This document shows, in pieces, positions 34,488-46,852 of a stretch of DNA of 64,000 bases. Numbering within the stretch: the first letter of the stretch is position 1; each line of letters begins with the position of its first letter. This DNA is from Xenopus tropicalis. Lineage: Eukaryota; Chordata; Amphibia; Anura; Pipidae. Position numbers and translations under genes: made by a program. Location: contig NC_030680.2 in assembly GCF_000004195.4 (NCBI RefSeq), forward strand, positions 4,825,437 to 4,889,436, written 5' to 3'. The notes beneath the pieces were generated by a model. The model had not been told where the DNA came from, did no database searches, and worked only from the letters and a program-made list of their open reading frames with translations.

Positions 34488-35010
34488 GGCCCCTTGCTCC
34501 CTTTCCACTTCACCAGTGGTTGACAAACATTTTTAGGTCAAGCCCCACTTTTAAGGTCCTCCGTTGAGTGTCCAACCTTTGATCAAGACCCCCCATTTGA
34601 TCAAGACCTCTATTGTAGATCCAACTTTTGATCAAGACTCCCATTGTAGGCCCAACATTTAGCCAAGACACCTGTTGATTGTCCAATCTTTGACCAAGAC
34701 CCCCGTTGAAGGTCCAACCTTTGTCCAAGTCCCCCTTTGAAGGTTCAATCTTTGTCCAAGACCCCCGTTGAAGCTCCAACCTTTGTCCAAGACCCCCGTT
34801 GAAGCGCCAACCTTTGTCCAAGACCCCTTTTGAAGGTCCAACCTTTGGCCAAGACTCCTGTTGAAGGCCCAACCTTTGACCTAGACCCCTGTTGAAGGTC
34901 CAACCTTGGTCAAGACCCCTGTGAAAGATCCAACCTTTGGATAAGACCCCTGTTGAAGGTCCAACCTTTGGCCAAGACTCCTGTTGAAGGTCCAACCTTT
35001 TGTCAGGGGA
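34488..35010 (-). repeat. left arm of an inverted pair: about 30-bp array
   Basis: Units read GTTGAAGGTCCAACCTTTG then GCCAAGACCCCT, the reverse complement of the array at 36530-37510. The outer flank CCTTGCTCCCTTTCC, then TTTTTAGGTCAAGCCCCACTT, is matched in inverse orientation at 37505-37575. About 15 units, more diverged than the right arm. Confidence 0.9.
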
Positions 35011-36504
35011 CCCACTGGCTCATGAAATGAGTACAGATATTGGAAGGTGTGGTGTATTGGTCATTTAGACATTGTTCCAAGAATTTCTAGGACCTCAGAT
35101 ATGTTTTCTCTCCAAATCTTTTTCTAACTTCCTTTAGGATGGGCTTTTAGGTGTATCTAGGAGAGCAAAGGGCCTTTCTCCCTAAACCTTACCCTAAGTG
35201 GCCTTCAGACTGACATCCCCTGCCACTGCTTCAGGACCCCATGGGGGGGCAGACCCACAGTTTGGGAACCTCTGCTGTTCCCCAACATCATTTGTCAGGT
35301 TGCCCACCCTTTCTATTACAAAGTGGCTGGGAATCTCACACATTGATGACTTCTGGTGGATCTAAATCAGGGTGCTCTCCTCTATGTAACTGTGGAGAAG
35401 AAGAAAAATGGGGTGCACAGTGCACCTGGTTCCGAGTCAGCTCATGGAGGCGCACAGCCTGCCTTTATTCAGAGATGGGTTTAGGGCAGAACATCGGTTC
35501 CATGACTTCTTCATCACTGGGGTCAGTTGAGGAGAAACCAATATGAGGCCCAGGGGACCTTTATAGCTCCGCTCTTGCCTCTGATTAAACCCGCAGTGAT
35601 GTGAGCGCTGATGGCTATTATGGCAATTAGATTTTTAAGACATTTTTGCCCCAGAGGAGTTCCGCCTCCCTACTCATTCCGTCCGTAGGGTCAAGTTGAG
35701 TTCCTGGGAATAGGGCTTTATGGAGCGAGTCAACGTGATTGGTCCCGCTGGGGCTATCAATCTCCCAGGATCTTATGATTAGGGATTGATCTGCCGGCCG
35801 GAACCGTGGTTCCCAATGGACCGCGGACCCCTCGCTCAGCCCAAAACTCCATTTGTTTCTCTGCGAAACTTAGAGTCGTGGCTCCCAATCCGTAACAATT
35901 AGGCCTTGTCAGCGGCGCAACCATCTTTATTTCTCAGGCGCCCATTTCCATACACAGAAGCGCGGCGAATGGCAGGATTATTAAGCGAATAAAATGTCTG
36001 CGGCTTCTATTCCTCTCTGGGCGTCTCTTAAGTTTATGGGTTTAAGATGTCACAGATGCGCTTCTTCTGCCTAAAGAATCTGCTTTAAATATTTCATGAA
36101 TATTTGCTGCGTCGCTAATGTGATTTAAATGAAAACGATCCCTCACTCGTTTGCATAAATGATTGCTCGATGGTTTTACTTCGCCGGTAGCCGTTTGTTT
36201 TGCCTTTGTATGAATAAAGCTATGGCAGATGTATTGGAAGTGATCCGCCCCTCCCAGTGTATGGAATTGGGGTATTGCAGACTGGTAATGAAGGAATGGT
36301 TGGAGGCAAGTTCTACTGTGTAGGGACATGGGGGGGCATACAGTAGACTGGGGGGGGGGTCTCTTGTAATACAGAATGCATTGTAGGGTAGGGCAGTAGG
36401 AGTGGCTCAGAGATACAGGGGGCAGTGCCATGTGGTGCAGAAGCTCTGGGGTCAGCATACAAGGTTGCAGGGCATCGGTGCTGTGTCTATAGTTGCACCA
36501 CTTG
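35011..36504. other. spacer between inverted arms; unique intron sequence
   Basis: About 1.5 kb of mostly unique sequence with a C/G run near 36345. No exon was recognised. Confidence 0.45.
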
Positions 36505-37576
36505 GATGGACATAAGAACTCATGAGCCTGGGGTCTTGGCCAAATGTTGGATGTTCAACAGGGGTCTTGGCCAAAGGTTGGATCTTCAACATAGGTCTTG
36601 ACCAAAGGTTGGATCTTCAACAGGGGTCTTGGCCAAATGTTGGATCTTCAACAGGGGTCTTGGCCAAAGGTTGGATCTTTAACAGGGGTCTTGGCCAAAG
36701 GTTGGATCTTCAACAGGGGTCTTGGCCAAAGGTTGGACCTTCAACAAGGGTCTTGCCAAATGTAGGATCTTCAGTAGGGTCTTGGTCAAAGGATGGGTCT
36801 TCAACTGGGGTCTTGGCCAAAGGTTGGATCTTCAACAGGGTTTTCGCCAAAGGTTGGATCTTCAACGAGGGTCTTGACGAAAGGTTGGATCTTCAACAGG
36901 GGTCTTGGTCAAAGGTTGGACCTTCAACAGGGGTCTTGGCCAAAGGTTAGACCTTAAACAGGGGTCTTGGCGAAAAGTTGGACCTTCAACAGGGGTCTTG
37001 GCCAAAGGTTAGACCTTAAACAGGGGTCTTGGCGAAAAGTTGGACCTTCAATAGGGGTCTTGGCCAAATGTTGGATCTTCAATAGGGGTCTTGGCCAAAG
37101 GTTAGACCTTCAACAGGGGTCTTGGCCAAATGTTGGATCTTCAATAGGGGCCTTGGTCAAAGGTTAGACCTTCAACAGGGGTCTTGGCCAAAGGTTGGAT
37201 CTTCAACAGGGGTCTTGGCCAAATGTTGGACCTTCAACAGGGGTCTTGGGCAAAGGTTGGAGCTTCAACAGGGGTCTTGGCCAAAGGTTAGATCTTCAGC
37301 AGCGGTCTTAGCCAAAGGTTGGATCTTTAACGGGGGTCTTGGCCAAGGTTGGACCTTCAACAGGGGTCTTGGCCAAATGTTGGATCTTCAATAGGGTCTT
37401 GGCCAAATGTTGGTTCTTCAATAGGGTCTTGGTCAAAGGTTGGATCTTCAACAGGGGTCTTGGCCAAAGGTTAGACCTTTAATGGGGCTCTTGGCCAAAG
37501 ATTGATCCTTAAAGTGGGGCTTGACCTGAAAATGTTTGTTAGCCACTAGTGTAGTGCAAAGGGAGCAAGGGAAAGA
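36505..37576 (+). repeat. right arm of an inverted pair: about 30-bp array, about 32 copies
   Basis: Units read TTCAACAGGGGTCTTGGCC followed by AAAGGTTGGATC. Variants swap ATGTTGG, AGGTTAG and ACCTTAAACAGG. The outer flank, AAAGTGGGGCTTGACCTG through GGGAGCAAGG, is the inverse of the left arm's flank at 34488-34555, so a whole element was copied in opposite orientation. Confidence 0.92.
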
Positions 37577-38113
37577 GAGCTCTGTACCCCATGGAGCCCA
37601 TACATGAAGCACGTGCAACCTTGGGTTGTATCTGTTGAGCGGGATTGATGGGTGTAAGGGAACAGCCATTCAGTATAGGGCCCCCCGGTCCCTTGGTGCT
37701 TCTTCATTGTGCATGAATATCACGTGCCTGGGGATGCCCCTGTCCCACCTGTGTGCCCCCCTCCAGTAGGCAGAACTGGCGGACCATACCAAGGCTGCAT
37801 ACACAGACAGGCACAGCCCGGGCAGCTTGCATGGTTATAGCCCTTTAAACATTAAGTTCTCTTAAAAAAACAAACATAAAATAACTAATCAGAACCCCAA
37901 GAAGTCTCCCCGTTTCTTAACGCTGTGAGTACAACAAGCAAATGGATTTGGGCCGGTCTGGCTGTTGTGCCGAACGCTCTGCCAGCGCCGCCGGCGCCGC
38001 TCTCTGTTATTAAAGGAAGCAAGTGGCAGATTAGACACTGGGTGACCTTTATTGCTTGTCACAACGTTGCGCATTTTGTCACATTTAAATGGTACCGTTT
38101 TATTTGCTTGCAG
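37577..38113. other. unique intron sequence upstream of VWC2 exon
   Basis: No repeat recognised; includes CCGCCGGCGCCGCTC at about 37989, a short GC-rich palindromic patch. Confidence 0.45.
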
Positions 38114-38213
38114 AACGGATCTTTACAAAAGCTGATGGACCCTTGCCCGCCCCTCAACTGCTCCGAAGCCGACCGGGTTTTGCCAGAAAATCAGTGCTGC
38201 AGTGTTTGCAGAG
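38114..38213 (+). CDS. nell1: nell1 exon: second half of VWC2
   Basis: The exon is 100 bp, begins in phase 0, holds 33 codons and ends with one base (G) of a glycine codon. The acceptor is TATTTGCTTGCAG and the donor GTAAGT. The peptide runs NGSLQKLMDPCPPLNC and then SEADRVLPENQCCSVCR, giving five cysteines including the CC pair typical of VWC modules. With the 32061 exon the module has eight cysteines, the same as I recall for human NELL1 VWC2. VWC modules of this class bind BMP/TGF-beta family ligands or other matrix partners; that role is family knowledge. Confidence 0.95.
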
Positions 38214-38277
38214 GTAAGTGGCCCTTTAACTTCCCCTTTAACTCACACTTTGGGTTATTTTTGATTTTGGCTTATGG

Positions 38278-39600
38278 AGAAAAGAAGGAAAGTTGCAGAA
38301 AGCCAACTTGTTGGGAACCTCAGTGTTGGACAGGGGTGTCAGGGGTCCACTGGGACCCACTGGGAGTGCCACCCCCCATGATGTGTACCGCACCATGATC
38401 GGGGTGGGAGCACAGGCAGTTCCGGATGGGGGCGCTGGAACAACAGACTGGGTTGGCAGGGCCCAAGAACCAGGTTGGGGGTACTTCTATGGGGGTAATA
38501 GCAGCACCATTTTTTCCCTTCTGCCAGTTGTTCTCTCAATGAAGGGTGCCCAACACTACCCCCCCATGTGTTTTTACTTGGAAGGTACAGTGATTCTGAG
38601 TATATCGCCATAAAGCAAGGCAGAAATGCCCCCCTTGTGCAGAGGAAGGAGAAAGAAGGAAAGTTGCAGAAAGCCAACTTGTTGGGAACCCCAGTGTTGG
38701 ACAGGGGTGTCAGGGGCCACTGGGACCCACTGGGAGTGCCACCCCCCACGCTGTGTACCGCACCATGATTGGGGTGGGAGCACAGGCAGTTCCGGATGGG
38801 TGGGGGGCGCTGGAGCAATGGGCTGAGTTGGCGGGGGGCCCACTAGGACTGGGGACCACTGGGTTTTTTTCCTGGTGATCCACTGGCCCAGTCTGACCCT
38901 AAGGAACCCCAAAGTCAACACCTTTTGCCAGCATGCAAGTGCTATACCCAAGAACTGGCTTGGGGTACTTCTATGGGGTAATAGCGGCACCATTTTTTCC
39001 CTTCTCCCAGTTGTTCTCTCAATGTAGGGTGCCCAACACTACCCCCTCCCCCCATGTGTTTTTACTTGGAAGGTACAGATAGCAGCTCTGTTGCTGTGAT
39101 TCTGAGTATATCGCCATAAAGCAAGGCAGAAATGCCCCCCCATTGTGCAGAGGAAGGAGAAAGAAGGAAAGTTGCGGAAAGCCAACTTTTTGGGGACTCC
39201 AGTGTTGGACAGGGGTGTCAGGGGCCCACTGGGAGTGCCACCCCCCACGCTGTGTACCGCACCATGATTGGGGTGGGAGCACAGGCAGTTCTGGATGGGG
39301 GGGGGGCGTTGGAGCAACGGGCTGGGTTGGCGGGGGCCCACTAGGGGCTGGGGACCACTGGGTTTTTTCCTGGTGACCCACTGGCCCAGTCTGACGCTAA
39401 GGAACCCCAAAGTCAACACCTTTTGCCAGCATGCAAGTGCTATACTCAAGAACCGGCTTAGGGTACTTCTATGGGGGGTAATAGCAGCACCAATTTTTTC
39501 CCTTCTCCCAGTTGTTTTTGGGAACCCCCAGCCCAGGGAAAAGGTTAGCAATTTCATTCAATGAAGGGTCCCTAACACTAGCCCCCCCATCCCCTACTAA
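38278..39600. repeat. three imperfect copies of a 370-510-bp segment
   Basis: AAGAAGGAAAGTTGC followed by AGTGTTGGACAGGGGTGTC begins copies at about 38281, 38648 and 39165. Copies share CATGATNGGGGTGGGAGCAC, and two include CCACTGGCCCAGTCTGACNC, which resembles the termini of the hAT MITEs above. The segment GCTGTGATTCTGAGTATATC also occurs at about 39092 and again at 40808, beyond the 77-bp array, so that array element was inserted into this repeat. Confidence 0.8.
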
Positions 39601-39637
39601 TTGTTTGTAACTTTACTGAAGACTGCAACTGGTACAG

Positions 39638-40798
39638 ATATTATTAACATTTATTTATAAAGCGCCAACATACCCCGCAGCGCTGTACAATAAGTGGGTT
39701 ACATACATTGGGCATACAGAGTAACATATAAAGCAATCAGTAACCGATACAGGAGGGGAAGAGAGCCCTGCCCAAAAGAGCTTACACTCTACAAGGAGTA
39801 ACATATAAAGCAATCAGTAACCGATACAGGAGGGGAAGGGAGCCCTGCCCAAAAGAGCTTACACTCTACAAGGAGTAACATATAAAGCAATCAGTAACCG
39901 ATACAGGAGGGGAAGGGAGCCCTGCCCAAAAGAGCTTACACTCTACAAGGAGTAACATATAAAGCAATCAGTAACCGATACAGGAGGGGAAGAGAGCCCT
40001 GGCCAAAAGAGCTTACGCTCTACAAGGAGTAACATATAAAGCAATCAGTAACCGATACAGGAGGGGAAGGGAGCCCTGCCCCAAAGAGCTTACACTCTAC
40101 AAGGAGTAACATATAAAGCAATCAATAACCGATACAAGAGGGTAAGAGAGCCCTGCCCAAAAGAGCTTACACTCTACAAGGAGTAACATATAAAGCAATC
40201 AATAACCGATACAAGAGGGTAAGAGAGCCCTGCCCAAAAGAGCTTACACTCTACAAGGAGTTACATATAAAGCAATCAGTAACCGATACAGGAGGGGAAG
40301 GGAGCCCTGCCCAAAAGAGCTTACACTCTACAAGGAGTTACATATAAAGCAATCAGTAACCGATACAAGAGGGGAAGAGAGCCCTGCCCAAAAGAGCTTA
40401 CACTCTACAAGGAGTAACATATAAAGCAATCAGTATCTGATACAGGAGGGGAAGAGAGCCCTGCCCAAAAGAGCTTACACTCTACAAGGAGTAACATATA
40501 AAGCAATCAGTAACCGATACAAGAGGGGAAGGGAGCCCTGCCCAAAAGAGCTTACACTCTACAAGGAGTAACATATAAAGCAATCAGTAACCGATACAAG
40601 AGGGGAAGGGAGCCCTGCCCAAAAGAGCTTACACTCTACAAGGAGTAACATATAAAGCAATCAGTAACCGATACAGGAGGGGAAGGGAGCCCTGCCCAAA
40701 AGAGCTTACACTCTACAAGGAGTAACATATAAAGCAATCAGTAACCGATACAAGAGGGGAAGAGAGCCCTGCCCCAAAGAGCTTACAATCTACAAGGT
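39638..40798. repeat. 77-bp tandem array inside a dispersed frog repeat, about 14 copies
   Basis: The left end reads TTATTTATAAAGCGCCAACA then CGCAGCGCTGTACAATAAG, a common frog repeat tail. Following units contain AGTAACATATAAAGCAATCA, ACCGATACAGGAGGGGAAG and CAAAAGAGCTTACACTCTAC with a 77-bp period. AGCTTACACTCTACAAGG is the complement-side equivalent of the TTGTAAGCTC tail motif at 16722-17890, so both arrays come from related elements. Confidence 0.88.
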
Positions 40799-41539
40799 AA
40801 CAGCTCTGTTGCTGTGATTCTGAGTATATCGCCATAAAGCGAGGCAGAAATGTCCCCCCCCTTTGCTTTTCTTCGCTTTCTGAAATAGTAAATGCATTTA
40901 TTCCAGTCGTACATTACATTACACAATAGGGCACATCACTAATATTACACGGTTATTATCTCTATGGCAGTTAACCCTTTCAGCGGTTGCTACGGGCCAG
41001 AGGCATAAAGGTGCCTATAACCTCCCAACGTCGCTTTCAGCACTTTAGAATTTTCTCTCTAATACTTAAACATAATTATATGTATTATACGGAGTGGGGG
41101 GGGGGGCTGCCAATCAATCAGGGGGTTCCTAACCCCACCCCCCCGTGCTAATGGCTCGACATCATTCGCCGTTCCCGCGGTTACGGGCAGATGGTTATTT
41201 GCATCTCGCTCTCTGTAAGAAAGAGACATCCTTCTCGCGGAGAGACCTTTCACCGGCTTTAATGGGAAATGACAAGCGTCTTCGCTGATTTCTCCGACTG
41301 ACAGGGTAACGCGGTGATCTGGGGAGAGGGTGTCGGGGGCGAGTGTTTAACCCTACGTCTCTCCCAATCAGGCGTCTCCGGCTCAATGGATCTGGTGCCT
41401 TTGTACAAAATAAAAGAAATAATAAAATGGTATCGGAGTCAGTTCTGCTCTTTGTTACACTGGCGCCGCCGCCATTATGTGCCGCACAGCGGTCGTGCCA
41501 TTTTATCCCTGCAAATGTCCCTTGTAAGTGGCTTAATGT
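40799..41539. other. unique intron sequence
   Basis: Contains a G9-10 run at about 41096 and moderate-GC sequence; no exon recognised. Confidence 0.4.
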
Positions 41540-42892
41540 TGTACAGGTATCGGAACCCTTATCTGGATACCCGTTATCCAGAAAGCTCTGAATTACTGAA
41601 AGCCCGTCTCCCATAGACTCCATTTTAATCAAATAATTAAGAATTTTTTTCTGTAGTAACAAAACAGTACCTGTACTTGATCCCAACTAAGATATAATTA
41701 CCCCTTATTGGGGCAGAACAGCCCTATTGGGTTTATTTAATGGTTAAATGATTCCCTTTTCTCTGTAATAATAAAACAGTACCTGTACTTGATCCCAACT
41801 AAGATATAATTACCCCTTATTGGGGCAGAACAGCCCTATTGGGTTTATTTAATGGTTAAATGATTCCCTTTTCTCTGTAATAATAAAACAGTACCTGTAC
41901 TTGATCCCAACTAAGATATAATTACCCCTTATTGGGGCAGAACAGCCCTATTGGGTTTATTTCATGGTTAAATGATTCCCTTTTCTCTGTAATAATAAAA
42001 CAGTACCTGTACTTGATCCCAACTAAGATATAATTACCCCTTATTGGGGCAGAACAGCCCTATTGGGTTTATTTCATGGTTAAATGATTCCCTTTTCTCT
42101 GTAATAATAAAACAGTACCTGTACTTGATCCCAACTAAGATATAATTACCCCTTATTGGGGCAGAACAGCCCTATTGGGTTTATTTCATGGTTAAATGAT
42201 TCCCTTTTCTCTGTAATAATAAAACAGTACCTGTACTTGATCCCAACTAAGATATAATTACCCCTTATTGGGGCAGAACAGCCCTATTGGGTTTATTTCA
42301 TGGTTAAATGATTCCCTTTTCTCTGTAATAATAAAACAGTACCTGTACTTGATCCCAACTAAGATATAATTACCCCTTATTGGGGGCAGAACAGCCCTAT
42401 TGGGTTTATTTCATGGTTAAATGATTCCCTTTTCTCTGTAATAATAAAACAGTACCTGTACTTGATCCCAACTAAGATATAATTACCCCTTATTGGGGGC
42501 AGAACAGTCCTATTGGGTTTATTTAATGGTTAAATGATTCCCTTTTCTCTGTAATAATAAAACAGTACCTGTACTTGATCCCAACTAAGATATAATTACC
42601 CCTTATTGGGGGCAGAACAGCCCTATTGGGTTTATTTAATGGTTAAATGATTCCCTTTTCTCTGTAATAATAAAACAGTACCTGTACTTGATCCCAACTA
42701 AGATATAATTACCCCTTATTGGGGGCAGAACAGCCCTATTGGGTTTATTTAATGGTTAAATGATTCCCTTTTCTCTGTAATAATAAAACAGTACCTGTAC
42801 TTGATCCCAACTAAGATATAATTACCCCTTATTGGGGGCAGAACAGCCCTATTGGGTTTATTTAATGCTTAAATGATTCCCCTTTTCCTGTG
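41540..42892. repeat. MITE end followed by a 112-bp tandem array, about 11 copies
   Basis: The left part, ACAGGTATCGGAACCC then TGGATACCCGTTATCCAG, is the terminus of an abundant frog MITE. The next part of that MITE, GTACCTGTACTTGATCCC through TTTATTTAATGGTTAAATG, is repeated with a 112-bp period. The expected opposite terminus is missing. Sub-variants (TTTAATGG or TTTCATGG; TTGGGGC or TTGGGGGC) form runs, showing blockwise spread. Confidence 0.9.
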
Positions 42893-43179
42893 TCTGTACA
42901 AGGAATGGCAGTGCCCAACACTGTGGGATTTTGGCAAATCGTGCAGATAAATATGGCAGCTGTAAAGTGGGCCGACCCTATATAGGTGAGTGTAGGGTTG
43001 GCGGTAATGTACATAGATCAGGGATGATAGCGACGGAGAAAATACAGTGAAGCAGCAGCAAAATTAATAAAGACCATGTTTGAAAAATGGCTTCTAGTTG
43101 GTTGTTCCTGTGCCTGGGAGATGATTTAATAAAGCTCAGATATAGAACTGGGGTCTTTTTTAGGCTGATGGGTCTGAAT

Positions 43180-43756
43180 GTGAGTCAGACTGGGGTAATG
43201 GGAAAAACCAGAGTGGGCCCCACCCTCGTTACCTGGCTAGTCAGTAATACATTAGCAGTGCTAGCCCACTGCCTGTCCACTAACTGCCACCGGTCTTTTT
43301 GTCCCCCATTTTTGTGCTGGTAAAATCGCCCCAGGACTGTTCTATCTATATATTGTATTCAGGGGTGATTCTTGCCCTGGAGCCACCCTGAGGTGGCTTC
43401 TGTGATGCCACCCACCTCACCCCCCCCAGCACTTACCTTTCCTTTTCTGGTGGGGGTTGCCAGAATCTCTAGTTTAAAAATTGGAAATTCGGCTCATAAA
43501 GTGCCCTTCTGTAGGTTCTACCCCTTCACCACCTCAATGGCCCTCACTCAAGATCCATAACCCTACCCTGTCATCTCCTCTATTTCCCCTCTGCTCCATT
43601 CCAGTTGCTCTGTTCTACACTGGACATTGTATGACTGGCCTACTGGGGTACAGAGGAAAATCCCATTGGGCCCCAGCTCTGGTGGTTGCAGGGTTGTACA
43701 ACAGCACTTTGGTAGCCCCTCAGGTGAAGGTCCTGGGTACCCCCAGTCCAACACTG
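43180..43756. mobile_element. probable hAT MITE of the CAGGGTCGGACTGGG group, decayed
   Basis: AGTCAGACTGGGG near 43183 and CCCCAGTCCAACACTG ending 43756 are inverted partners. Flanks gtctgaat and atctgaac agree at 6 of 8. Confidence 0.4.
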
Positions 43757-43764
43757 ATCTGAAC

Positions 43765-44554
43765 TAGCTTGAAATAATGCACAGGGTATTTCCACATGAA
43801 ATGCTTAGAGAAAGCACCGATTTGTGGTGCTGATTTAGTCTGAAGAGGTTCTGGCCGTTCCAACGTTAGAAGAGAAAACCATCAATTAGAGGAAGACAAA
43901 AGGCCAAAAGGTGGTCATTGAGAGTCGGCTCAACTCAAGCAGATTAAAATAAAGAGGGAACGTTTGTCAGACATTGGTCAGGAGTTGACTTAGTTCAGGG
44001 CTCCTTGAGAAGTGGCCGGGGCAGCAGGTCAATAGATCACGGTGGAGGAACGTAAGGTCCAGAGATCGCGGTGGAGGAACGTCAGGTCAAGAGATCAGCA
44101 TGGAGAGGCTAAACATAATCGGAATCTTCCAAATGAGCAATTATAATCATAAATCTGTTCTTTTGTTTCACGAGGCGTCGGTTACAATGTGTTCCAGCCC
44201 TTCGGGGCTTCTACGTGGCCAAGGCGGGAGGTCATGATGGAGCTTCCAACCTACTGACAGTAGAGTAGGGGCTTCCTGAATGTTCCAAAATCTAATGGCC
44301 AACCTTGGGTAGTCCCATCTCTATGTGACTGGGTGACATTTGCTGACAATATTCCCCCACTTTCCATCCAACCCCCCCCTTTTTGAAGCTTTAAATCATT
44401 TTGCTTTTTAATTGCAATATCATATTAAAGTGGTACTGACATTTTTTAAAAGCAATTTAGTATACACGGAGGAGTCCGCTACTTACTAATAAAGAATAGA
44501 AGCTCTTTATATTCAGTGATTGTGTTTGCAGCTGTTCCATCCTGCCCCGGGCCC
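43765..44554. other. unique intron sequence
   Basis: Small local duplications only (GGTGGAGGAACGT near 44040 and 44070). No exon recognised. Confidence 0.4.
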
Positions 44555-44965
44555 CAACCAAAGCACTTCAGTACTGGGACAAGGCAGTTCAGTACAGGAA
44601 TAAAGCAGTTCAGTACTGGGATAAAGCAGTTCAGTATTGGGATAAAGCAGTTCAGTACTGGGATAAAACAGTTCAGTACTGGGATAAAACAGATTAGTAC
44701 TGTTTCCCAGGTATAGAGCACTTTTTTTCTGGTTGAAGGTGATGGACGTACATCTTTTTTCAACCTAACTTACTTTGTTACTGGGATAAAGCAGTTCAGT
44801 ACTTGGGCAAAGCAGTTCAGTACTGGGATAAAGCAGTTCAGTACTGGAAAAAAGCAATTCATCGCTTGGACAAAGCAGTTCAGCACCTGGGCAAAGCAGT
44901 TCAGCACCTGGGCAAAGCAGTTCAGTACTGGCATAAAGTGGTTTAGTACTGGGATGAAGCAGTAA
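44555..44965. repeat. 22-bp array, first block, with an interruption
   Basis: Units are AAAGCAGTTCAGTACTGGGA plus TA. About 7 units precede and 8 follow a break at 44696-44775. A further block of four units lies at 46850-46940, on the other side of the next array. Confidence 0.88.
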
Positions 44966-45296
44966 CGTATAAAGAAAAAAAGAGCTCTATACCTGGGAAA
45001 AGCTGGCATAACGAAGTTCAGTAATGGCATAAAGCAGTGCTGTCCAACTTGGCCCCCCACCTGTCTGGCTGCTTTGATGGCTTACCTTTGTGTAAGCATT
45101 AAATGGTATCAGTACTGAGATTAACTGCCCCCCCTGCATTGTTCTCACCTCAGATTCAGGCTGTAATCCCTCTGTATTGTTTAAACATGTAATCCCCTGT
45201 GTTGTTCCACCTTTTAATCTCTGCATTGTTCCCCCCTGCAGTGTTCCCACCTCAGGCTCAGACTGTAATCACCCATATTGTTCCCCTGTTCACACC

Positions 45297-46852
45297 TCAG
45301 GCATTGTATGTACTGCCTGTGTATAGGCAGCATAGGGTAGGAAGAGTATGGCAAATAGGCAGCATAGGGCAGGGAGGGTATGGCACACACAGGCAGGGTA
45401 GGGCAGACAGAGCATTGCACACACAGGCAGGGTAGGGCAGGCAGAGTATGGCACACACAGGCAGCATAGGGCAGGGAGGGCATGGCACACACAGGCAGGG
45501 TAGGGCAGACAGAGCATTGCACACACAGGCAGGGTAGGGCTGAGTATGGCACACACAGGCAGGGTAGGGCAGGCCGAGTATGGCACGCACAGGCAGCATG
45601 GGGCAGAGTATGGCACACACAGGCAGGGTAGGGCAGGCCGAGTATGGCACGCACAGGCAGCATAGAGCAGGGAGGATATGGCACATAGGCAGCATAGGGC
45701 AGGGAGGGTATGGCACACACAGGCAGGGTAGGGCAGGCAGAGTATGGCACACACAGGCAGCATAGAGCAGGGAGGGTATGGCACATAGGCAGCATAGGGT
45801 AGGGAGGGTATGGCACACATAGGCAGGGTAGGGCAGGCAGAGCATGGCACACACAGGCAGGGTAGGGCTGAGTATGGCACACACAGGCAGCATAGGGCAG
45901 AGTATGGCACACACAGGCAGCATGGGGCAGAGTATGGCACACACAGGCAGGGTAGGGCAGGCCGAGTATAGCACGCACAAGGCAGCATAGAGCAGGGAGG
46001 ATATGGCACATAGGCAGCATAGGGCAGGGAGGGTATGGCACACACAGGCAGGGTAGAGCAGGCAGAGTATGGCACACACAGGCAGCATAGGGCAGGGAGG
46101 GTATGGCACACACAGGCAGGGTAGGGCAGGCAGAGCATTGCACACACAGGCAGCATGGGGCAGAGTATGGCACCCACAGGCAGGGTAGGGCAGGCAGAGT
46201 ATGGCACACACAGGCAGCATAGAGCAGGGAGGGTATGGCACATAGGCAGCATAGGGCAGGGAGGGTATGGCACACATAGGCAGGGTAGGGCAGGCAGAGC
46301 ATGGCACACACAGGCAGGGTAGGGCTGAGTATGGCACACACAGGCAGCATAGGGCAGAGTATGGCACACACAGGCAGCATGGGGCAGAGTATGGCACACA
46401 CAGGCAGGGTAGGGCAGGCCGAGTATGGCATGCACAAGGCAGCATAGAGCAGGGAGGATATGGCACATAGGCAGCATAGGGCAGGGAGGGTATGGCACAC
46501 ACAGGCAGGGTAGGGCAGGCAGAGCATGGCACACACAGGCAGCATAGAGCAGGCACAGTATGGCACACACAGGCAGCATAGGGCAGAGTATGGCACACAC
46601 AGGCAGGGTAGGGCAGGCACAGTATGGCACACACATGCAGCATAGGGCAAGCAGAGTATGGCACACACAGGCAGGGTAGGGCAGGCAGAGTATGGCACAC
46701 AAAGACAGCATAGAGCAGGGAGGGTATGGCACATAGGCAGCATAGGGCAGGGAGGGTATGGCACACACAGGCAGGGTAGGGCAGGCAGAGCATGGCACAC
46801 ACAGGCAGAGTAGGGCTGAGTATGGCACACACAGGCAGGGTAGGGCAGGCAC
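45297..46852. repeat. about 30-40-bp GGCACACACAGGCAG array, about 45 units
   Basis: Units combine GTATGGCACACACAGGCAG with GGTAGGGCAGGCAGA or CATAGGGCAGGGAGG. Composite blocks recur (compare 45780-46010 with 46230-46480), so there is higher-order duplication of a few hundred bp. The minus strand keeps three frames open for 500-620 codons as Cys/Pro/Leu-rich translations; these are array artefacts. Confidence 0.93.

Noticed and set aside
36042..36458. 138-codon minus-strand open frame
   Set aside because: No recognisable motif and ordinary intronic composition; crosses a G/C homopolymer.
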